A stretch of DNA of 38,171 bases from Perkinsus marinus ATCC 50983 (lineage: Eukaryota; Perkinsozoa; Perkinsida; Perkinsidae), in NCBI RefSeq assembly GCF_000006405.1, contig NW_003209678.1:200611-238781 (forward strand), read 5' to 3'. The position numbers and the translations under genes are program-made. The notes beneath the pieces were generated by a model. That model was not told the origin of the DNA. It saw only the letters and a list, made by a program, of their open reading frames with translations, and did not search any database. Shown here in pieces: positions 26,301 through 29,820 of this stretch; the stretch's first letter is position 1; every line of letters starts with the position of its first letter.

Positions 26301-27841
26301 GTCAGTTACAGTACCAGTCGTCTAGAGAGGAGGAATAGGCGTGCAAGCGTAAATTTTTCCAAAAATGAGAGTTTCGAGTTAATTTTTTTATGAATAGCCC
26401 TGATATATATATCTACAATGTACTTGCAATGGATCCATCTGTAGATTAGAATTGGAGACAGACATTTGTGACACGGGGACAATCGCTATACCGTAAATTG
26501 GGTGGTGTGTTGGATGCGACAATCTCGATAAGAGTTTGTTCGGGAGGCCGCATGTGGGGATGAGTTTATTGCAAAGTTATCGTCGATCTGATACTAGGCC
26601 TTTGGGAGAAGGGCGACGTTCGTGAATTTTCCTGTCCGAAGTGGGAGGCGCGGGTTCGGATCTCGCGGATGTCATTTTTAACGCAGTTTTTCGGTGGTGT
26701 CTAGTCTCGAAAGGTTACTTATATCACATCACATGTTCATAGCAATGTTTACGCAATGTAGTATACTGAGTATTATAGTCATCTCGATATACTTACCGAT
26801 ATATAACACACTTTTTCATGTACCAACAATGAACTGTGAAGCGACGCGGGGTCAAAGCGCTCTTATAGGTGATGGTTGGCGAGGTCGGTAGAACTCCTAA
26901 GAAAGAGACCAAGTGTGGGATATACTCATTCGATATCAATGCGCAAGTGCCAGAGGCTCCCGAGAGTGGGCGCGCGAATTCTTTGGCGGTCTTTTGCCGA
27001 GGTTTTGCATTAGATCATTCTCGTGTGGGGAAGGTGATCCCTCGGACGGATGGGGTTCTTGAGAATTTCGATGTGAATGTGGTTGAACATGTAAGTGTCG
27101 CGAGTGGTTACATCGCACCAGCTGATGATGGTCGTTTTTAGTTGTTCGAGGTTGACAAAGATGTGCAGATCTTGCAAGAGGGCTACACTGATGAGCTCAG
27201 AAATTTATGGCGCCAAGCGTGAGTCGGTCCGCGGAGAATTTCCTATGTGCGCGCAGTGATTGAAAATCACAGTTCATTGGAGTTTCACCCGTGATATGAA
27301 AAACACTAGTGAAAAACATATTTCGTGGCTACTGCATACCGCGAGTATCGCGTTCTCACCGCTACGTAAAACGGGGGAAACTCCAATAATCCCGGAATAG
27401 AAAACGCCCAATCTCCACATTTGTGTAGCGAATTGGCACGCGCTGTATTCCCCATCACGCTTGAACGTTGTCAGTCGATTCACACTGTCATCATGTTCAT
27501 ATCAGTTGAAGTTCAATTCTGAATTTGGGAGATTCAGACAGTATAGAGAGAGTTTGCATAACGATTTGATCCACACTGTATAGAAGTACGCGAACTGAAC
27601 TACGTATGTGACTGCTAATACAGTGGCTCGCTATGCAATCCTCTAGCTTTTTTCAGCCCAACCAAACGTGTTTTACTTCTTTTCCAGTTACCACTTCTAT
27701 TCTCACGGTAATTGGTCGCAGGCGAAAAAGGTGCTCGAAAGGTGTGACAGTATCGTGCCAGGTGGTGACGGCCCGAGTCGGGCATTGATAAAGTCGGAAG
27801 ACTTCACTGGCGCGATCAATCGTGAATTTTTAGATATATGA
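13851..27841 (+). CDS. Voltage-sensor / class III nucleotide cyclase fusion, about 29 exons
   Basis: Joined exons give 3,054 nt (1,017 codons plus stop) with every junction in phase. Predicted order: N-terminus; S1 (about residue 98-115), S2, S3 (WSFFFWLD ... LIPDI), arginine-rich S4 (about 205-232), S5 (RRVIIG plus LSMMLVLPL), an outer region of about 190 residues with several Cys, a last membrane helix (LIIILLGLGAMVF, about 510), a HAMP-like stretch (VVIAPIEKMVNIVKQLADDP), a cyclase domain (about 600-870) and a tail with GGDGPSR. Ion channel-cyclase fusions of this plan are known in ciliates and in Plasmodium ACalpha; they make cAMP in response to membrane potential. No TxGYG potassium filter is visible. 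Part of the catalytic signature is altered (see exon 24). Exons 1 and 21 and their junctions are the least certain; the Met at 14313 is an alternative start. Confidence 0.85.
14891..15053 (+). repeat. C-family element in intron 2
   Basis: From CGGTGTGGGAAAATAT to ATATTACTCCAACACT, with the internal GGAGCTCAGCTGAGG. It ends 12 nt before exon 3, whose acceptor is TTTTCTCAG. Confidence 0.8.
15066..15303 (+). CDS. Cyclase gene exons 3-4 (S1 and S2)
   Basis: Exon 3 (15066-15163) encodes MESTKTQIFMTVVTIFALYG, giving S1 followed by GDDLRIYAT. After a 44-nt intron, exon 4 (15208-15303) encodes KATDPVFDASF and S2 (ILALIILAVELSINSIVQD). The GDD(L/I)R motif after S1 and the VQDDY motif formed across the next junction are typical of the protist channel-cyclase family. 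Confidence 0.9.
15321..15640 (+). repeat. B-family element filling intron 4, interrupted by an A element
   Basis: Starts TACAGTGTGTGTCAATTTGA, 17 nt after the donor, and ends about 5 nt before the acceptor GGCTGTGGCAG. Without the A insertion at 15397-15515 it would be a normal B of about 200 bp, and the intron would be little more than the element. Confidence 0.85.
15397..15515 (+). repeat. A-family element nested in B
   Basis: GGAGATTCACCCGTGATATG to GCGGGTGAAACTCC. It interrupts the B sequence CAATGTAAACATTG, which is continuous in other copies. Confidence 0.9.
15646..15988 (+). CDS. Cyclase gene exons 5-7 (S3 and S4 voltage sensor)
   Basis: Exon 5 (15646-15749) encodes YKWSFFFWLDCVATASLIPD, which is S3. 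Exon 6 (15793-15861) encodes a Gly-rich loop then AKAGRASRAG. Exon 7 (15908-15988) encodes SRAGRIVRLVRLVRLLRV followed by NLAKLFR: positive charges at every third position, the hallmark of an S4 voltage sensor. The introns between them are 43 and 46 nt. The S3-S4 linker with repeated RAG/SRAG is characteristic of the protist channel-cyclases. Confidence 0.93.
15989..16135 (+). repeat. Degenerate C-like sequence making up intron 7
   Basis: The 126-nt intron reads like the inner half of C (GGAAAATTTTCGTTGGTTTTTG, then CTTGAGCTCAG). The acceptor is the GAGCTCAG of C, and the first about 18 coding bases (CTAAGGGAGCCAAAC) resemble C's CTGAGGAGAGCAAA. Confidence 0.55.
16115..17068 (+). CDS. Cyclase gene exons 8-9 (S4-S5 linker, start of S5)
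   Basis: Exon 8 (16115-16191) encodes a charged linker (HVVSEKEKRSQLDDEGGEEE). Its first bases, just after an acceptor GAGCTCAG, resemble the end of a C-family repeat. Exon 9 (16973-17068) encodes SERIEASRLGKILSEQTIRR then VIIG, the conserved amphipathic run into S5. The acceptor of exon 9 was chosen as TTCTAAG because it keeps phase 0. Confidence 0.82.
16790..16935 (+). repeat. B-family element in intron 8
   Basis: Half-copy from GAAACTATATCGCATGAACA to TCATTAATCCCGGAATAGAA, followed by CAAATTGCATATCAAG. Confidence 0.75.
17105..17260 (+). repeat. 27-bp minisatellite in intron 9
   Basis: Five diverged 27-bp units (17105, 17132, 17159, 17186, 17213), each holding a CCGGACGATTATATAGT-like core and TACAT, then a partial unit. 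Confidence 0.92.
17327..17746 (+). CDS. Cyclase gene exons 10-11 (S5 and outer loop)
   Basis: Exon 10 (17327-17432) encodes VLSMMLVLPLIELEDTNLAF then GLEQLFWAGRSVC. Exon 11 (17635-17746) encodes SATDFILQAQGNTTTSCN and onward to GWKFLIY. This would be the non-cytoplasmic loop after S5, with Cys residues and an N-x-T glycosylation-type sequon, and no potassium-channel pore signature. Confidence 0.82.
17540..17616 (+). repeat. A-family short variant in intron 10
   Basis: CGTGAAGTGAAAGGTGAAAC, then TTTTTCACTAGTG, then ATCACGGGTGAAACTCC. It lies 18 nt before exon 11. Confidence 0.65.
17928..18052 (+). repeat. A-family element in intron 11
   Basis: GGAGTTTCACCACCCTAGTG through CGCGAATATCGCGTTTTTC to ACGGGTTGTGAAACTT. 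A broken second copy precedes it from about 17803. Confidence 0.8.
18329..19161 (+). CDS. Cyclase gene exons 12-14 (outer region)
   Basis: Exon 12 (18329-18361, 33 nt) encodes CPDRVREKML. Exon 13 (18893-19032) encodes YVETTRCHPATANTYNLDF and a Cys-containing stretch. Exon 14 (19080-19161) encodes CGFGGIEVGSEDCPWRDSEI. A second frame is open through exon 14; I chose this one because it is the only one that joins both neighbours in phase. The 47-nt intron between 13 and 14 matches the short-intron class. Confidence 0.68.
18593..18872 (+). repeat. Five tandem copies of the C-element tail (intron 12)
   Basis: Units of about 57-60 bp: CTGAGCTCAGCTGAGGAAAG, then CAAACATATATTCCTACTCC, then AACACTGTGTTCACTC. 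The first two contain an extra TAG (CAGTAGCTGAG). The array runs to about 20 nt before exon 13. Confidence 0.92.
19203..19323 (-). repeat. A-family element in intron 14
   Basis: GGAGTTTCACCCGTTTTACG through GCGATATTTGCG to CACGGATGAAACTCT. It takes up two thirds of the 181-nt intron and ends 20 nt before exon 15. Confidence 0.82.
19343..20393 (+). CDS. Cyclase gene exons 15-17 (membrane helix and HAMP-like linker)
   Basis: Exon 15 (19343-19420) encodes QQSAPHQDRRKIAEVDD. Exon 16 (19949-20088) encodes CADLIVYAKFLDRKGQQEEA and then the membrane helix TLIIILLGLGAMVF. Exon 17 (20261-20393) encodes SDTQKVVIAPIEKMVNIVKQ and an acidic tail. The helix plus IAPIEKM run matches the transmembrane-to-cyclase transition of the family, so the cyclase domain lies in the cytoplasm. 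Confidence 0.88.
19594..19670 (+). repeat. Truncated A-family element in intron 15
   Basis: GGGGTTTCACCCTAGTGATA, then GAGAAACACAGTACTTCACT. The second half is rearranged into a TTTTACGTGATATG stretch. Confidence 0.55.
20087..20240 (-). repeat. C-family element making up intron 16
   Basis: The 172-nt intron (20089-20260) is a reverse C: CAGTGAGTATATACTCGCTT, then TCCTCAGCTGAGCTC, then GTCACCGACACATCTAG, then TTCTCCCATACTG. The GT donor falls inside the element's own CAGTG terminus, and the element ends 20 nt before exon 17. Confidence 0.85.
20512..20848. repeat. Pair of about 75-bp direct repeats with a small open frame between
   Basis: 20512-20587 and 20772-20848 share CCGGCTCCCATCACGT, CAACGTTTGGG and CACCGGTTTAGTTTGTT. 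Between and across them is a 65-codon frame (20646-20843) with a hydrophobic VFSCVLVLISLALLCTHAQA, like a signal peptide. It sits inside intron 17 and may be a small inserted unit. No known family is recognised. Confidence 0.55.
20968..21091 (+). repeat. A-family element in intron 17
   Basis: GGAGTTTCACCCGTGATGTG, then CCGCAATTATCGCGTTTTTC, then AACGGAGGAAACTCC. It is directly followed by a D element. Confidence 0.85.
21092..21235 (+). repeat. D-family element, copy 1
   Basis: ATAATATTATAATGATAGTG through GGTTTTATCTGATATTACC to GGTGGAACAAGAGGTGT and GTGTTATTGGCAAGAGTT. Very close to 23730-23875. Confidence 0.88.
21271..21341 (-). tRNA. tRNA-Gln (UUG)
   Basis: The 71-nt reverse-complement folds fully. 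The acceptor stem pairs GGTCCTA with TAGGACC, the D arm is GTG-TAGTGGTTAG-CAC (A box), the anticodon arm is CTGGA-CTTTGAA-TCCAG with anticodon TTG, and the T arm is TCGGG-TTCAAAT-CCCGA (B box). There is no intron and no encoded CCA. It lies antisense inside intron 17 of the cyclase gene. A TTTTCTT run about 13 nt beyond the 3' end could end RNA polymerase III transcription. Confidence 0.97.
21600..21919 (+). repeat. C-family element expanded by a minisatellite
   Basis: Starts GATGTGGGAAGATATACGCG with the TAGTTGACTACATGTGTCGG landmark and ends ATATATTCCAACACTGCG. Its middle is enlarged by the 23-bp array at 21675-21821. Confidence 0.82.
21675..21821 (+). repeat. 23-bp minisatellite
   Basis: Six units of 23 bp (GTGTTTGTTTATTCTGGG plus AATTT), starting at 21675, 21698, 21721, 21744, 21767 and 21790, and a partial seventh. 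Only two single-base variants are seen. Since 23 is not a multiple of three, no repeat-long protein is implied. Confidence 0.97.
21930..22031 (+). repeat. A-family element in intron 17 (second copy)
   Basis: GGAGCTTCACCCGTGATATG, then AATACGCGTTTTTCACAGAG, then ACGGGTGAAACTCC. The middle is shortened. Confidence 0.82.
22245..22736 (+). CDS. Cyclase gene exons 18-18b (entry to cyclase domain)
   Basis: Exon 18 (22245-22311) encodes METTLLESTILRIGSLLR. Exon 18b (22638-22736) encodes VGFGQAGAQIICNNMS and LNMMLPGRR. Together they form the GALLxVGFGxAGxxII ... PGRxV stretch that precedes the first catalytic Asp in this family. Exon 18 uses the unusual donor GTCAGA. The 3' end of exon 18b is duplicated in the following intron (see 22855-22925). 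Confidence 0.85.
22405..22595. repeat. Mosaic C-family element in intron 18
   Basis: A forward half (GTATGGAAATTATGAGAG ... GAGGAAACTCC) is followed by a reverse half (ACTTTCCTCAGCTGAGCTCA ... GGGTGGGAGTGTTCAGGAAC). The latter tail also occurs, inverted, in the copy at 21600-21919. Confidence 0.65.
22855..22960 (+). pseudogene. Duplicated 3' end of exon 18b (pseudo-exon)
   Basis: Repeats the end of exon 18b (AAGCGGTTTGAATATGATGT at about 22703) as AAGCGGGTTGAATATGATGT, then TGCCGGGCCAGCCGGTGAG, including a donor-like GGTGAG. The 5' half of the exon is missing and the following intron bases are also duplicated, so this is a tandem segmental duplication of an exon-intron border. Confidence 0.75.
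22988..23087 (-). repeat. A-family element in intron 18b
   Basis: GGAGTTTCACCCGTTTTACG to TCACTAGGGTGGAATTCC, with a deletion of the CGCGAATATCGCG core. Confidence 0.78.
23210..23689 (+). CDS. Cyclase gene exons 19-20 (both metal-binding aspartates)
   Basis: Exon 19 (23210-23278) encodes VYAYCDIRQFDDTAKCLLEE; the Asp in CDIR is the first metal ligand of class III cyclases. Exon 20 (23535-23689) encodes VMVFVNKIARIV and GAANKNLGDSFLLTW; the Asp in LGD is the second metal ligand. The join LLEE/VMVF is in phase 0 across an intron that is one B element. The donor of exon 20 (GTTGGG) is weak. Confidence 0.88.
23299..23518 (-). repeat. B-family element making up intron 19
   Basis: The intron runs 23279-23534 (256 nt); the element occupies all but about 20 nt at each end. 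Landmarks: ATTTGATACTATGCAAATGT, TTAATGATAGTGAACAACTT, AGTCTCGAAAGGTTACTTTT and CAAATTCACACACACTGT. Confidence 0.9.
23697..24041 (-). repeat. C-family element in intron 20, split by a D element
   Basis: GCAGTGTTGGAATATATG at 23697 and TATATTCCCATACTG at the far end are the two CAGTG-type termini. The D insertion sits between two copies of CCTCAGCTGA. Confidence 0.88.
23730..23875 (+). repeat. D-family element, copy 2, nested in C
   Basis: Near-identical to 21092-21235 (ATAATATTATAATGATAGTG ... GTGTTATTGACAAGAGTT). A 10-bp CCTCAGCTGA lies immediately before it and again at about 23906, a candidate target duplication. Confidence 0.88.
24082..24512 (+). CDS. Cyclase gene exons 21-22 (variable insert, tentative)
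   Basis: Exon 21 (24082-24134) encodes PSLPQLLGGYHQRRSAV and exon 22 (24470-24512) encodes AVTANTPRPTPGNV. Both are supported mainly by phase (1/1, then 1/2, then 2/1) and open frame. The family is variable in length here, between the second Asp and the KALxxFxKI helix. Confidence 0.45.
24303..24422 (+). repeat. A-family element in intron 21
   Basis: GGAGTTTCACCCTAGTGATA through CACCGAGAACATCGGG to ACGGGTGGTGAAATTCC. It ends 47 nt before exon 22. Confidence 0.82.
24852..25200 (+). repeat. Tandem duplication of the region upstream of exon 23
   Basis: Two diverged units of about 155-185 bp (from about 24852 and 25037) each carry CGAGGCGTTG, an acceptor-like TTAG or CTCAG followed by TATGCCAAGA, then TTTTTCATATCACAATTAAA and a shared end TTATTGAATTATTATCGA. 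The real exon 23 begins TATGCCGCGG after TTTTTAG, so three successive copies of the exon head are present. Confidence 0.82.
25212..25563 (+). CDS. Cyclase gene exons 23-24 (cyclase core, altered active site)
   Basis: Exon 23 (25212-25444) encodes ALLGCIKIIAEIRRAGDLKA, HPKLIPKFGLAYQVDVGIAL and HSGWSVEG. After a 48-nt intron with no stop codon, exon 24 (25493-25563) encodes AIGSEMKIDATYIGFNVSVA then RSL. The GWxxEGAIGSxxKxDAxY block is diagnostic of the family. Class III cyclases normally have an Asn-x3-Arg pair here that stabilises the transition state. An ungapped reading through to the YG of exon 25 puts Ser at the Asn position and Ser at the Arg position, with an Arg one residue early. Activity may be reduced or rerouted. 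Confidence 0.93.
25567..25705 (+). repeat. C-family element at the start of intron 24
   Basis: The donor is GTAAG and the element's CAGTGTGGGAAAATATG terminus begins at once. It ends with GAGCTCAGCTGAGGAATC and is followed directly by a B copy. Confidence 0.82.
25708..25830 (-). repeat. Truncated B-family element in intron 24
   Basis: GATCAACTTGTCGCTATCAT, then AGTCTCGAAAGGTTACTTTT, then GCGATATAGTTACAGATCGA. It ends with TCTCGGAGAATAA. Confidence 0.8.
25891..25992 (+). CDS. Cyclase gene exon 25
   Basis: Encodes LKALPLYGCSLLLTESVVEN and RCRLIDE, equivalent to the QYGVPLLLS ... CRxIDRV end of class III cyclase domains. Phase 0 at both ends, with donor GTAAGC. Confidence 0.88.
26590..26685 (+). 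repeat. tRNA-derived SINE-like fragment (intron 25)
   Basis: Ends GCGCGGGTTCGGATCTCGCG then GATGTCATTTTT, a B-box-like T arm with a T-run. It aligns upstream with the minus-strand sequence at 33905-33995 (TTTTCCTGTCCGAAGTGGGA versus TTTTACTGCCCGAAGCGTGA). Confidence 0.45.
26702..26765 (-). repeat. B-family fragment in intron 25
   Basis: AGTCTCGAAAGGTTACTTAT, then CACATGTTCATAGCAATGTT, then ACGCAATGTAGTA. Confidence 0.75.
26869..27841 (+). CDS. Cyclase gene exons 26-28 (C-terminal tail and stop)
   Basis: Exon 26 (26869-27090) encodes VMVGEVGRTPKKETKCGIYS then FDI, the usual V-VKG-S-xPIxLYTFD end of the cyclase domain, and about 50 further residues. Exon 27 (27142-27218) encodes FEVDKDVQILQEGYTDELRN. 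Exon 28 (27688-27841) encodes YHFYSHGNWSQAKKVLERC and GGDGPSRALIK, ending at TGA 27839. The GDGPSR tail motif is typical of protist channel-cyclases and supports this as the true C-terminus. The 51-nt intron between 26 and 27 is of the short class. Confidence 0.9.
27279..27384 (+). repeat. A-family element in intron 27
   Basis: GGAGTTTCACCCGTGATATG through CCGCGAGTATCGCGTTCTCA to AACGGGGGAAACTCC. It is directly followed by a B fragment. Confidence 0.88.
27385..27452 (+). repeat. B-family 3' fragment in intron 27
   Basis: AATAATCCCGGAATAGAAAA, then TCTCCACATTTGTGTAG, then GAATTGGCACGCGCTGTA, the terminal third of B. An A element took the place of the rest. Confidence 0.78.
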
Positions 27842-29430
27842 AAGAATATGATTTTGAGAAACCCGAAAAGCTCCGCGAAGTAACGCCTCACTTGAAGATA
27901 GCTATTCGTTGAGGAATCATATACTTACTTTCATACACACATGTTCGATGCAGTGATTTCTCGTCTAATATGGAGTGTGTTTCGTTAGAGAGGGTGTGCC
28001 GGTTTCGGCATGAAGTGAAGAATTGCAAGGGCAGCAAGATGATGATATCTGAATATATTTGATTGTGTTATTGTCGTCTTGCGTCTTGTTTCCGCTGTCC
28101 CTTAGCGCTAGTTGTATGACGTATTAGTCATAACTGTATTAGTGCCACTAATTTAGTGGTTGCGATTTACTACATTCGCTTACTATCGTACTTCGGCAGT
28201 GCGATTCCAGGTGATTGTGGGTGTTTTGTTTACTCAATAAAACCTGCATAAGGGCGATCAGTTCATGTGCCGAGAGTAGCTGCATTTATTAGCCCGTTCT
28301 CGTGGATCTTCGTACTCTATTTTTCGTCACCCTGATTACATGCATCTCCCTCGTAGTCGCACAACTACTATATTAAGTGTGTGCCGTACCGAGTGTAACT
28401 GTTATTTACTTCCACGTTCTTATCATCTCATCACTCATCCCCGGGCACTTCCGATTCATCTCTATCTAGGGAGTTCCTAGATAGAGATGAAGATCCCTGG
28501 AAGGGATAGTAGCCTCCTAATAATAGAACTCAATACACCTCAAGTGAGTAGTGATAGGCTTGTACGAGAGCGGAAGCGCGATAGAATAGAACGTATCGAA
28601 ATACGTGTCTTAATGCATGTTTATGAAATACGTACAAGCTACTACTAGCGAGGGACAGTTGTGTTCGAAACAAAAACTGAGGAACAAGGAGACAGTGTGA
28701 CACAATGAGAGGGCGGTTATCAATTCTTTCTGCTTAGGAAAAGCATAGCTTCTCCGCGATTGAAACCGCGCCAGAGAGCTGTCTTTCGGCGAAGCCTGGT
28801 TTGGGACAGCGATTGGCACAATCGGTGCCGGCACACGGCGACAACCTGAGTCCTTCAAGCTGCCAAGCTAGTCGCACAAGCCAGACTGTCTTGACAACCT
28901 GGAGTAGTGTATGTGCTAAGCGTGATATTTTTTAACCGAGGTCTCCGATGTAGGTCCTAGGAGCACTCCAGGTAGCAAGCTTCAGTGGCTGACGACAGAA
29001 GCTTACTATCCTGAGTGTCCTTAGTGTACCTTGCGTGTCATCCTCCGCAGTGCCCAGATGGCACTCGAGAGTCGACACGCGCCCTGCCACAACTCGGAGG
29101 CTAGAGGTTTCATTCTGGCTAATTGATTCCCCCCTGCTTTCTCTCCTGTTCAGCCGCAATCATTTCCCACTTCCTGCATTCGTTCGGTTCGAATTTGCTC
29201 AACGAGTTGAACTTCTTTCAAGCCTACACTCGCGTTGAGATGTATTATTCTAACTCCTTAGGAGAGAGGGATAGGGAGGCCTGCGGTCACTTGCGTTGCA
29301 GGCCTCCGGTACCCCAACCGTCCGTGGTTCGACCAGTGGCAGAATATTCATCAGCGGCTCTTAAAAGTTCAGCTTGCGCGAAAAATACGGTTATAGTGCT
29401 ATTTTCCCGGAGCTTCACTCCAAAGCTTTC
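27842..29430. other. Intergenic stretch, no supported gene
   Basis: Several short frames exist on both strands but none has motifs or splice context. Structured items are a perfect 16-bp-arm hairpin at 28455-28491, CCACTAATTTAGTGG at about 28144 and a GGAGGCCTGC/GCAGGCCTCC pair at about 29276-29307. Confidence 0.6.
28455..28491. terminator. Perfect 16-bp hairpin (role unknown)
   Basis: TTCATCTCTATCTAGG, loop GAGTT, then its exact complement CCTAGATAGAGATGAA. It lies about 600 nt past the cyclase stop codon. It could mark an RNA 3' end or be the core of a small foldback element; neither can be shown here. Confidence 0.4.
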
Positions 29431-29435
29431 CATGG

Positions 29436-29759
29436 TTGCGGACAGTTTCGCGTAGACTTCGCGTACTGTATGCCCCTCGCCGTGCTTTGAAGGAAGAGAA
29501 AGCTTACATTTGGAAAAGGCCGGTGTCGAATGGAAATGAGGATTACCAGCTCATTCGGAAATCGCTAGAGATAGCTCACAGAAATCGCAATGGAGGCCAG
29601 CTAACGCAATTTCATAGGAAAAAATTGCCTTCGAGTATACTTTCTCTAAATTTTTCACGCAAAAGAATGTTGATCGGGCGGCGAGACGAGACATGGTATT
29701 TTGCCTTGAAACCCCGTCTCGTTCTCCTGCTTGTTGCGGCAGAGAATTGCCTTGGCGAA
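29436..29759 (+). CDS. Possible 5' exon of the next gene
   Basis: An open frame whose first part looks protein-like (RRALKEEKAYIWKRPVSNGN and LIRKSLEIAHRNRNGG). No ATG in frame begins it, and I could not find a donor that joins it in phase to the exon at 29821. It could instead be a decayed coding relic. Confidence 0.3.
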
Positions 29760-29820
29760 TAACAATAAGTGTATTTGGTCCGCAGATGCATATTTCACTT
29801 GTGTCGTTTTATATCCTGTG

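Noticed and set aside
29123-29455. 110-codon plus-strand frame
   Set aside because: No motif, and several overlapping frames of similar length exist. No splice context.
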